From Chaenocephalus aceratus (Eukaryota > Chordata > Actinopteri > Perciformes > Channichthyidae), in NCBI GenBank assembly GCA_023974075.1, contig CM043798.1:1310501-1374500 (forward strand): a stretch of 64,000 nt of DNA. Direction: 5' to 3'. Below are positions 52,083 to 63,400 of this stretch, piece after piece. Numbering within the stretch: the stretch's first letter is position 1; each line of letters opens with the position of its first letter. Under the pieces are notes generated by a model. The model did not search any database. It was not told the DNA's origin and worked only from the letters and a program-made list of their open reading frames with translations. A program made the translations under genes and the position numbers.

Positions 52083-53763
52083 CGTGGAGCTATGTGCAAC
52101 TCAAGGCATATGCTCGAACCGGAGCTGCCCTGGACGCTGTGCAATCATGTTGCACTATCCGTGCTGAGTTGTGCTGACTTTTCGTACAATGTCCCACTGT
52201 CTGCTTCCTGCATCAAGTCAAGTGCTCGGCGCAGTTGTGGCGAAATGTCACTCCTCTGTTTTCATTTAAACAGCTCCTTATATCCGTTAGCGCAGCTAGC
52301 TAGCACCAGATGCTAACAACAACAATGCACGTAAGGTCTCTCTCTCGCTCGCTCAGGCCACACGTACACACACCCTCCCGGTCCTCCAGATGGCCAGTCG
52401 GTGCCTGCCGGTGAGCGTGGAAGTGTGGTCTGCCACAAGCGGGCGGCAGGAGCGGGGCTGTCAGCATCAGCTTGTAGATGGTATTTTAAACTCGATGCGC
52501 TCTGAAACTACGGGGCGGGCCGAGGAAAAAAAATACACATGCGTTAATCGCGTTAAAATAATTAGCGGCGTAAAACATTTTTTGGTATCGGTATCGGTCT
52601 TGAGAAGCAGGAAGTTATCGGTATCGGTTTCAAAAAACCAATATCGTGCATCCCTATCAATAACCCATGAGCGCCGTTATAACGCCTCATGTGGGACAGC
52701 ACTGCGCATACCTCCACTCATCCCCTGAGCGTGTACACGCCTCATGATGACAGCCGGAGTGAAACGCAGTGTGTGGAGGCTTCCTCGCAGCCCTGTCGCC
52801 TCACGGGCAGCGGCGGCGAGGGCAATGGCGTGGCTCATCACCATGACGACAATTACAGCTGAGTGCCCCCAGCGGCAGCGCCCGCAGCGTCACGGCGTCA
52901 GCGCTCGCTGCAGAAGCCTGCTGGTTTTAACCTATCGGTTAATTAACTGCAGAGCTCGCTAATTAAGCCGGCTGCCACTAATCTGTTGATTAAGTAGACA
53001 GCAGGGCTCGCTGCAGAAGCCTGCCGGTTTTAACCTCGGTTAATAACCTGCAGAGCTCGCTGCATTCCTCTGTCCGAGATCGCTCCAGGGAGGAAGTCGC
53101 TTTACAGACGTTACATCTCGTATCACTCGTATCACTCGTTACATCTCGTATCAATCTGTCAAAGCCTGCATTTCATAATGAATTGGAAGAAAAATCTGTC
53201 CTCTTCCCTCTCAGACAATCGTTTATCTGATAGTGGAATTAAACTCAGCCAGCAGCAGAGCTCGGCTCTCGCGGCAGTGAGTGGAGAAAACTGACAGCTC
53301 TCCTCTGGCGTGTCACAAACCCGCACAGCCCTCTCCGTGACGCAGCTGCTCGGCGTTGGCGTCAGCTGGTCACGTGGGGATCCCCCTGGGTCTCCCCCAC
53401 AGGTGGAGTCTCCAGAGGTGGTTCATTCGCTGCAGAAGCCTGCTGTTTTAAACCTATTGGTTTATAAACTGCAGAGCTCGCGGCATTCCTCTGTCCCAGA
53501 TATGCCTCCTACACACGGTCATAATAAATCCACGAGCACCGTTATAACGCCTCGTTGTGTCAGCACTGCACACACCATACTCATCCCCTGAGCGTGTAAA
53601 GCCTGGGTTTTCATAATGAATTGGAAGAAGAGCTGTCCTCTTCCCTCTCTGACAAACGTTTATCTGGAGTGGAATTAAACTCAGCCAGCAGAGCGCGGCT
53701 CTCGCGGCAGCGAGTGGAGGAACTGACAGCTCTCCTCGGCATGTCACAACCATAGGTCACAAC

Positions 53764-53960
53764 CAACACATCCTCACTCCCAGGTCGGCCTATGTTGACG
53801 TTATGTCAAGTCCCCTGTGTCGGCTTTTTTACAACGCATGGGGGGGGGGGGGCCTTAGCGTCCATTTTCAATGCAAGGGGGGGGCCTCTTAGCGTCCATT
53901 TTCAGCTTTCCGGGATGTCCATATGCTTCTATGGACGCTCATGGAAGCACGGCATTCGTT
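53764..53960 (+). mobile_element. Degenerate end related to the 55236-58042 foldback element
   Basis: CAACACATCCTCACTCCC at 53764 resembles the foldback terminus CAACACACTCTCACTCCC. Further in, ggacgctcatggaagcacgg, then cattcgttt (53933-53961), matches the foldback arm at 55386-55413. The segment between holds two copies of cttagcgtccattttca separated by a run of G. It is a diverged or deleted single arm. Confidence 0.55.
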
Positions 53961-55235
53961 TTTAGCACTCTCATCCTCTGGGCATGTACGCGCCTCATGA
54001 TGAGAGACGGAGTGGAAATGCAGCGTGTGGAAACTCCCTCGCAGCCCTTTTGCCTCACGGGCGGCGATGGCGTGGCTCGTCACCATGATGACCATTACGG
54101 CACATCACAGAGAAGCCTCTCGCCCCCAGCAGTTCCATGGGATACAAGAAACACTCCTGTCATGTCAGGAACAGTGTCTTGCGCGGTTTTTACCCCCGCT
54201 ATTTTTCTAAATCTCGGAAAAGAACGGGGGAGTCGCCCCGTTGCTGTACAATCAAACATGTGTTGATTTGCACATTTTTATTTGAGGGATGTTTCCCTTT
54301 CCTCTCTGACGCACCCTGTACGGGTGTCCTGTCAGAGTGAGTGACGTCAGGGAGCCAGCTGAGCGCCTCTCTCCTGCCTCTCGGCACACAGAGAGCGGCC
54401 TTTTCCCCTCGTAGGAGAGGGATGTCTCCCTTTCCTTCTGACGCACCCTGTACTGGGTGTCCTGAACTGAGGTTACCTACTGTAACCCAGCTTCTATGAG
54501 TAATGGCGCAGCCCTCTAAGCGCTGGGCCCCACTGGCTCACGAATAGCTGAAGAAAAAGTTATTTTGTATCGGAAGCAGATTGCCGGGCCTCCTTTCTAT
54601 TTATACCGGAAGGGAGCCCGAGGGTGGGGCTCACCTTGCGGGTGGGCGTGGACCTACAAGTTGTCAGTGCTGCGCGGGGGCGCAGGGGGATTACCCAATA
54701 TCGATAGCCTTAGAGGGCTGCGCCATTTACTCAGAAGCAGAGGCGCAGGAGGTATTTTGAGTGGGGGTGCTGAGGGCTGGACTCCAGTGAACACTATTAC
54801 GGGCACTATAGAGCACGCACAAAAGCACTCCCCACACGCAAACACACAGTACACCCGCGACTGTTACAATGAAGGCTCGATAATCAGCTCATGGCATATA
54901 GGCAGGGGTAAAGTGCTATTTTTTACGAGTGGGGAACGGACCTCACCTCCTCTAGGGGGGTCTGGGGGTATGCTCCCCCGGGAAGATTTGTTTTAAATAT
55001 TGAAGTTGAAAGCATCAATCTGGTGCACTTTGAGAGCAACATGAAGAGATCTATGGATACATCTCTCAACACCCAGATGAAACACAACTGTAGCAGATGT
55101 TCTTTTTCTTTATGGATATTTTACAAATCACTCCCCTTTCAAACTGTATTCTTGTTTTACTGCCATATAGTATTTCATAACTGTTTTTCCTTTATTCTCT
55201 TATTGTTTTATAACGATAATGATCATATGAAGGTG

Positions 55236-58042
55236 CAACACACTCTCACTCCCTAAGCGTCCAATAGCGACGTTTGGTCAGTGTCCGTGGCGTCTAATTG
55301 TGACGCTCCTAGGCTCCTTCAGCGTCATAAAGGGACGCAAATAGCTTTCAACTGATTGCAATGTATTCCATCTGCGTCGGGATTTGACGCTCATGGAAGC
55401 ACGGCAATTCGTTTATGCCGGCTGCCCTTAAAGGCAATGTGAGCATCCATTCCCATTGGATAACGGAGAATTTTACACCCGGAAGTAAGTACTCCTCTTA
55501 CTGTCGATTGATTTTACAGTGATATCTGCACTACTCATCGACTAAAAAACACCAGATTTATCCTTGTTAATTAACACAACATTGATTGGTTAAATTGTGT
55601 GCAATGCTTTTGTATTTTTCCCCTTCGATTCGGAGAAACAAATATGTTTTCTGAGTAAAGGATGGCAGAAGACACTACACTACCCAGAATCCCCAGCTAT
55701 CGTTTGGCCTTACACCATGTGCTCTGTTTGACAAACCCCGTTTTTTCACCATTCATTCCGATGGCTGGAGTCTATGTCACGTGATCTTCAAATGTCTCCC
55801 TGCAGAAAAAGAAACACATGGCCGAACTTCGTTTTTATTCTTGGTAGAGAAAATGCCTATTTTTAAAGTTAGTTTGGCCATTTAAAATGCGTTTTGATGT
55901 CATTTGATGCGAGAAATATGAGTTGTTATTTCAGATTTATGTGTGCAGTGGATTGTACATGATCTTTAGTTTGCTAGTTATTACGAAGATTACTCAGGAA
56001 ATCGCGACGTTTTCATTGTTTACCAAGGTGGTTTGCTCGGGACGCTGCTATCGATATTATTTCTGTTATGTTGTGTAACTGTTTAATGGTTGTTATCTTT
56101 ATTGCTACCACCTTTCCCCGTCAATGTATAGTGTTTGGTCCACAGCCCTAAACATAATTAGTTTAACAAAATTCCGCATCTTAAAGATTAGCCTACGTTA
56201 TTTCCCCCTGTGCAAATTCCAGTCTCACATCACATCCAGTCTCACAGCACACCGTCATTAACAAATTACCGGAAACAGACCGAAATAATAATAATACCTT
56301 ATTCCGAGTGTGTTTGCTTTTCTCTTTGAAAGTCATCACATAACGGCATTGTAATACACGGTTCGGCTGCATTACATATTACATATCTGCCGTAGTTCTG
56401 TATTTATAGAGCCCTGATGAGAAGACAAACATGAGGAACTGAAAACGTGACGTGGATCATAAATATATCAGCCATTAAACAAACATCTTACATTTCTTTT
56501 CACACAATGCGTCTCCTTGCAGTATCAACACTAATTCGGCTCACTTTTATATTTGATCCAATTGGTAGATAGGCTGTATTTACACCATAAAGGTTGCACA
56601 GCTGATATAAAGGGACACCTGGTGGTTAAAAGCATGTTATTGAATTTCAATATTTTTATTATTAGATATTAATACGATCCCTATAAAGTATATTCATTAC
56701 TCGTTATTCTCTACTAATAGTTAATTAAAGACTGTATATAATGACTATTTTGCACATCCCTTTCAAGATTTCAAGATTTTCTAAGGTTTATTGACATATC
56801 ATATAGGCCTACACAACTGTGGTGTAGTTCTGCACTGAATGAAAAACCTTGGGTTGCATGTTCCTCAACAGTGCATTTACAAGAACATCTATCAATATTT
56901 GTGCATACCTCCAGCAATGTTAACTATGTTGAAGCACTTATTTTAACTGATATTATACATAATGTATTATACTCTTATAGATGTATGTAGATATTTCATC
57001 TCCGGCCTTGTCAGGTATTGAACAATCAATAAATAAAGAACACAGAATTGTTTGAATATAAAACACAGAATTTATGTGATTATACTAAATGATTTTCAAA
57101 TAAACACAACTGCATATTTAACTGTTACACATGCTGATGTAACGCAAATGTTCCAACTTGGGATCAATAAAGTATATCTTATCTTAAGCTGATCGATGGC
57201 TACTGCCATATTTGCCACAATGTGCCTCTGACCTTGACAAGTGCATGTTTTCAGGCTTATCAATGAATGTAATGTAATGTTATCACAGGGGTCCACACAC
57301 ATAAGACCAGCTGTTAAATAAAGCTCTTCTGACCTTAGCTGGCATGTGGGTATATATAGTAATACTGCCCATAATGGGCACAAGCAATTTTCACCCATTT
57401 ATTAATTATATGTTTTAAATGTGAGTGTTTCCTGTCCCCTAAACCTCCAGGGATGTACACAGTTTAATACTGGCAACTTCTTATTATGGGAAATACGAAA
57501 ACGTCTTTTAAAACTACAACTCCCAGTAGAGACGTGCCATAGAGAACATGTTGCGAAACAGAATAGCCAGCATGAGTAGTTCTGGGGACGGGGTGGGGGA
57601 GGGGGGACGCGGTGGACCCGTTCAAATCCAGTTTTGGACAGTCTGCCGTGGTTCCATCCCATTTCAAGTGCTGTTCGAGAATCGGCTTAACCCTCGGAGC
57701 ACACTCTCCAATCACAGAGCTTGAGGACTATCACGGGGTTTGTCAAACAGAGCACATGGTGTAGTCCAAACGATAGCTGGGGATTCTGGGTAGTGTAGTG
57801 TCTTCTGCCATCCTTTACTCCTGGGAATGGACGCTCACATTACCTTTAAGGGCAGCCGACATAACCGAATGCCTTGCTTCCATGAGCGTCACATCCCGAC
57901 GCAGATGGGAATACATTGCAATCAGTTGAAAGGCTATTCGCGTCCCTTTATGACGCTGAAGGAGCCTAGGAGCGTCACAATTGGACGCCACGGACACTGA
58001 CCAAATGTCGCTATTGGACGCTTAGGGAGTGAGAGTGTGTTG
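55236..58042. mobile_element. Foldback-type element, 2.8 kb, long inverted arms, 7-bp TSD
   Basis: The outer arms 55236-55462 and 57821-58042 are inverted repeats beginning CAACACACTCTCACTCCC. An inner pair (55653-55740 and 57734-57820) continues the symmetry after a block of about 190 bp found only in the left arm. The 7-bp direct repeat gaaggtg borders both sides (55229-55235, 58043-58049). Each arm has four GCGTC-N7-GACGC palindromes; the outermost is imperfect. Left-arm positions are 55257-55273, 55290-55306, 55322-55338 and 55374-55390. The interior of about 2 kb has no transposase; it includes a LINE-like tail near 57140-57185. The superfamily is not established. A 6-8 bp duplication fits several (Dada, P, MULE, Zisupton), and a non-autonomous element moved by a helper is likely. 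Confidence 0.8.
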
Positions 58043-58049
58043 GAAGGTG

Positions 58050-58378
58050 TGCCCGCGAAAATAATCTTTTGAATAATTTGTGACCAAACCGTTTTGAGAC
58101 CCACTGAGATAATTTAGACTAAAGTTAAACTATCTAAAACACTCAGAGAGTCCTTTAGCTCACCTGAGCCTCTCAGTCTGAGAAGAGAGCTCCTCCTCCA
58201 GCTTCTTGTGGAAACAAACAGCTCCGTTATGTCCGTTAGTGCAGCTAGCTAACTGCTAACCAGATGCTAACAACCACGGTCCCTGCTGCTGGCACCGGTC
58301 CCTCTCTCCCTCCTCTCCGCTCTCTCTCCCTCTCTCCCTCTCTCTCTCTCTCACCCTCTCTCACACACACACACCCCA

Positions 58379-58425
<47 letters not shown>

Positions 58426-60420
58426 ACACACACACACAAACAGAGCTTGAATGACACCACAAGCACACTTTTATTTCCATGCAACTCTCTGATTGGTCTG
58501 GTGTCTTCTTGCCTCTGTTGCATTCACTGAACACGGGAAATTACAGTCCTGCCGTCCTCTCGAGTGTCATGATGAGGGTCATGTAAAACACGGTTAATGT
58601 ATTATATTATTGAGGTAGAATTGTCCGGTGCTATAGAAAAAACATTCGGGGCAGAATGTTATTTTACCAACAATGTGGAATTTATTGGCTACATATTACA
58701 CAGATTATGCACAGCGGGAGCAGCAATAACCGTCAAATAATAATTCAGGTAGGGGAGCTCCGCACCCCCTGCCTGCCACTAGGGGGTGCTGCAGCGCCCT
58801 CAGCACCCCCCTTCCCAAGCCCATGATAGAAGCTGGGGTTACAGTAGGTAACCTCAGATCACAGCGTTGCTTTCGTACTCCAGACGTTACTGACCATGCT
58901 ACAGATGTTAGTGCAACATCTACAGCTCCTCTACCACAACCATCAGCAACAAGTGGACATGGGGAACTACATGAACTACATGCTGTGAAATTAGGGTGAC
59001 CAGACGTCCCCGTTTGTATTGGCCTGTCCCCGGTTGAAACTCTCCCCGGAAATGTCCCCGTTATTTAAAATACGTTAAAAACACATAGCAAGGTGAAATA
59101 AAACGTTTCATGTCAGGACACATTGGGTAAACAGACTGCGGTCAACCAGCCCCCACTTCGGAAAACACAGTCAAGCCAGCCCGCACGTTGTATTGCGGTG
59201 CGCGAATATCCTATGCATTACGGTAGAGGCCTGTAAAAACTGCCTTCAAAATAAAAGCGTTTACTCGATCAATAACAAATATACCTAAAAAACACACCAC
59301 ACATATTCATATATACTGGAGCTTGAATTAAGAAATATGTACTATATAATGTGATCAATAATCATTTAAAACAAACGACGTATAAACTACCACATTATAA
59401 CTGAGTGAATGTAAAATGTAAGTATACAGTTAGAAGACATATCTGACATTTCCACTGGGTGACTAATTTCAATTGATGTTGACACCATCTCACAACACTC
59501 CTAAAATAACATTACTTTCTGAAGAACAATTTAAAATGAATGCTGTTTAAAATCTCAAATAGATCTATTGTCCATCTATATTTAGATTATCATTTAATGG
59601 AAACCGTCCATAATCCAAAGAGTCACTCGAAGTCAATCAAATACTTATTTCACTTCAGGGTGATAGCAGCAGGAAACCCACCTAGTCAATCAGAGGAAAT
59701 CAGGACAAACCTGTAGCTTCAGATCTTAGTCGTCTTATTAGTAAGCCTCATTTATACTTTTTGTAGCAACACAATTTTTATATAATGGCAAAGAAAGGGT
59801 TTCAGAGTCTTTTCTTTTTTCCTGTGTCACATGTGGCAGCACTGTTCAATGTTTCCTGGAAAAACATTACCCACTGTAGTGACGTGTGCATAAACTCCAA
59901 CTCTGTATCAACAGCAACTGTTGTGTAACTTCAGTTAAATACTTGTATGTGTGTAGATTAGAAAGAGGTGAGATAAAGGATTCTGCAGTATTTATGAAGT
60001 ATTAATCGTACGAAGGTCAGTTTTATTCAAGTAGAAGTGTGTATTTACCTGGCAGTAGGCTGTCAGTAATGGCTACGCCTCTCTAGTGGACTGGTAGATC
60101 TCGGCACACTGGCAACTTTAAAAGTAGATCTCGGTTCAAAAAAGGTTGGGCACCCCTGCTGTGGACGAAAGACTTTTTTGATATCGACTAAGGTTCGTTT
60201 TTGTCTCCGTGTAAACGTGGCCTGAGTGAATTGAAATATTTTTAATTAAATCAGTGAAAAAGATTGTGGATAGGACAACTACAGCATTCAGTTTTCAGAA
60301 AACAGCTGAATATCCTGAACTATGTGCCTTGTACTTTTACTGTAGGTTTCACACAAGAATCCCTTAAACAGATCAGCGCTGGTGAAACCACGGCTTTGAT
60401 GTCATAGAAGGTCCCTCGGT
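58050..60420. other. Repeat-rich spacer before the CRTAM-like gene
   Basis: No gene is supported. It holds the CA microsatellite at 58361-58437. An inverted copy of a motif found at 54470 (ggttacagtaggtaacctca, near 58838) is also present. Two DNA-transposon right ends lie near 60140-60225 (gggcacccctg, and gtttttgtctccgtgtaaac). Confidence 0.45.
58361..58437. repeat. CA dinucleotide microsatellite with ACC interruptions
   Basis: CA run with three cacacc interruptions, preceded by a CT-rich (tctccc) tract at 58300-58360. Confidence 0.95.
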
Positions 60421-60424
60421 GGAG

Positions 60425-60430
60425 TATATA
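60425..60430 (+). promoter_or_regulatory. TATA box of the CRTAM-like gene
   Basis: TATATA (gtatataga) lies 63 bp before the ATG at 60493, at a distance that would place transcription start near 60455 with a short 5' leader. Confidence 0.5.
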
Positions 60431-60492
60431 GATGAGAGGGGGGTGCAACACAGCAGAGTCAGAGCTAGCGTCAGAGAGACAGAGAGACAGAG

Positions 60493-63400
60493 ATGGAAGT
60501 GGAGCTGCGGTTTCAGCGTCTTCCTGTTACTTATACAGGGTGAGTCTTTTACTTTCAATACTAGCTAACTGGCATATGTTGTTGCTAACAAATATATGAT
60601 CCTGAAATGACCCTAACCCTAATAAACTGAATGTGACTATTAAAGACGGCAGATGACTGAAGTGATGACAGAATGGCCTGTGCATCGCAATGTGTGCTGC
60701 AGGGTAAGGGAGGAATGACAAACTCTGATGTTTCAGACAACTAAGATGGATACACTTTCTATAATGCATTATAAACATAGTAATAACGGATTTAAATATA
60801 TTTATAGCACTGTATTATAACTGTAGCACTCTGATTACTAATAACTCACACTTATTCTAATTATAGTTATAGTACACATATTCATAATACTTTATAAAAA
60901 TAATCCTAGCACATCATATTATAAAGCGTGTATGCCATGTGTCATACAACTTCATGTAGTGTTCACTCACTAAAACAGTGGTTGTTGCTGGGATTAAAGC
61001 GTATTATAATTCATTATAATGTGCTTTGAAGTTGTCGTTGTTTGCTTCAGGAAAGGAAAACATTAATTGTACCACGTTTAGCATTTGTTCAAATGTTAAG
61101 ATGAAGAAATGTAATATCTACCACGCTTGTGAAGAGGTGTGCTCACTGGCGGTGTTGATGGCGTCAACATGCCCCCACAGACGTGTTTTCCAAACAGCTC
61201 CACTTCTTACCCCATAGGAAAGAAAAAGCCCCCAGAACCCCGTGAGCAACCTACAGCCTTTCTCTTCCACCACCACTGCTTTCTCTTTTACCTTAAAAGA
61301 AACTGACCACATGACTTCCTGTCACATCTGAAACACAATAGACAGTGTGTGACACGGGGCTTGCGCGGATGAAGATGAGTCCAGCTGTGGGAAACAGTGT
61401 TGACACCTCGGACGCGTCTGTGTGCGAGGGAGGGACCCACGCTGCTCTTGACTTAATTCCGTTAGAAGTTGTCATTTTATGAAATGTTACACTTTCCAAA
61501 CTGTACGGGGTAGAAATGACATTGGTGCTCTCAGTGTGAAAGTGTTGTCCTATTTATGTGATTGCAGTTTCACTTGCGGCGTGGCAGCATGTGACTGTTT
61601 GGAAAGGTCACACACTCAGGTTGAGCTGCCCAGTTTACTGATGCTCACAAGACCAAAGTGGAATGGAAGAACCCTGAAGGATATGTTATGTTCTTCAATC
61701 AAATACAAGGTGAAGATGAGCAAAGGTCAAAGGTCAACACAAGCTGTCAAATGTTTAGGCAAACATTGAAAGAACCTCTGACTGTTTAATTGGGGCCTAT
61801 TAAACATATCTGTCATCACTCGCTGCCAGCTTTAGGGAGACAAACGCTACGGCATCACCAAACTGTCGGAGTCAGAATTCACCATCAGTATTCCAATGTT
61901 ACCTTCAAAGATGGAGGCGTCTACCACATGCTCTCAGTATGGGCATCACACGGCAGAGAAGGAAGTGGAGGTCACAGTGTTATGTGAGAATATTGTTTCC
62001 ATGGGCTGCCCCAGACTGTTGGAGCCAGTGGGTTTCCCCCTCACCCCCCGGACCCTTGCACTGATCGTTTGAGGAACATTTCTGTAATAATGTAATAACA
62101 TAGCTGTTTTGATCCATCCGAAGGCCGTCCTACATGTGTAGTGAAAGAGGAGGTGCCTGAAGGGAGGTTTTGTATAGAATGCACTGCTGAGGGGAACCAC
62201 TCTCCTCCACAGATGTTCTGGAAAACTGGATGATGGACCTGAAAATTATTGGTACGTTTGTTATAATTGAAGATGCAAAGAAATACTCTACACTGTTATG
62301 AAGAAGTTAACTAATGTGAGGAATAAAAGGTAACATTCATTTGGATCACCTGCCATCGGGAGCTGCATGTCTGTGGTTTTGTATCTGGCACACTGCTATT
62401 CTTAAACTCCTCAGATGATCATGTGCCAGTATGGCCTTCTGATAGGGGTTCACTGTGTCCAGTAGTTCTGTTTCCCAGCCAATGCAACCATGTACACAAA
62501 GAGCAGATGTGCCTGGACTCTACCAAGCCCTGCACCGGCCACTTGCGATTGGCCTTGGGGTGTATTCAGATGATCATCCACCATGGACTGGGTTCATCTC
62601 GCTCACTAAGCTCGACCCCTGGTGCTGGGTTTGAGGGTTGTCAGATTGTATTTAAAAGTTGAGAGATGGCCGAACCTTTTGAAGAGTATTATTGTCTTTT
62701 CATGACAGAATAGAAAACTTGAAAACGTCGGTTACTCATCTTTTTTGGTTATTTTGAATGCCACAGATTGTAGTTTTTAACTCTCTTTAGAATTTTAGGG
62801 GCTAATTTACAACAAGTGTTACACATAATAATAAACCAAATCTCATGACATGGACTTTTCTTAAACATTCAATATTATATTAGCGACTTACAAAGCGTCA
62901 GCTAAATGTAATGTAATGTAATGTAATATCCTTTAATAGACGGAATGCTACAAATATTTATTTTGCAAGAGACTCAATCCTCACAAGTGGAAGGTATTCA
63001 ACTCAAAGGGTTGGTATGTTGATTTCAGTCATTAACAGATTGATGTGATTGGTTATGTCCTTTTGTATCTTTTTTAAAATGTCTGTACAGTTGTATTATG
63101 TTTACTGTAGCTTCCTTGCTAGTTTGTTTGCTGGCCCTTGGAATCCCCTGAAATACAAACTATTTCTTTACAAAAAAGAATATTAATAAATGATGAGCTC
63201 GAAGCATATTTTGAGTACTACTGATTACAGCTGGTACCAGTTTAAAATGGATACTAATGACGTCTGTCCATTCCAGCTGTTACCCGAGTCCTGCATGAAG
63301 ATAAAACATATGTCTCAACGGATATGTTTGTGTGTTCAGTCGGTGAAGAACACAGTAACTGTGAAATGCATTGCTCGCCATCCAGCTCTGCACTCAAGAA

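Larger units (their letters stand above)
51698..54102. repeat. Mosaic of dispersed direct repeats inside the DIRS relic
   Basis: Block A (ctgcagaagcctgctggttt to gcattcctctgtc...gag, about 95 bp) occurs at 51705-51780, 52908-52955, 53010-53080 and 53430-53505. Block B (about 130 bp, with gtgtggaggcttcctcgcag and gcctcacgggc) occurs at 52735-52865 and again at 53985-54102. Block C (aattggaagaaaaatctgtc, then tctcgcggcagtgagtggag) occurs at 53180-53290 and 53620-53730. The order is shuffled, as after repeated unequal exchange. No protein is supported. Confidence 0.7.
50410..54730 (+). mobile_element. DIRS-type retrotransposon relic with inverted terminal repeats
   Basis: The left terminal block 50410-50573 (with tataaatagg and gccctctaaggctatcg) is matched in inverted orientation by 54546-54730, about 180 bp each. 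After the left block, a gag-like region starts at ATG 50615 (MSNNCVRDCPSCGSGF). After a frame change it continues as CESCLGSEHAYAALNQQVAC, then THCARLPSGD, the cysteine/histidine pattern of fish DIRS gag proteins. A later piece at about 51180-51410 reads VSQARISAWVTQ and LLDAPISPNGLLGPQFHAMV across frames. The termini motif atggcgcagccctctaag also occurs inside, at 54491-54508, where the internal complementary region of DIRS elements is expected. No reverse transcriptase, methylase or tyrosine recombinase is present. Confidence 0.65.

Noticed and set aside
60608..60624. ccctaaccctaa resembling telomere repeat
   Set aside because: Only two units; expected by chance and not an interstitial telomere.
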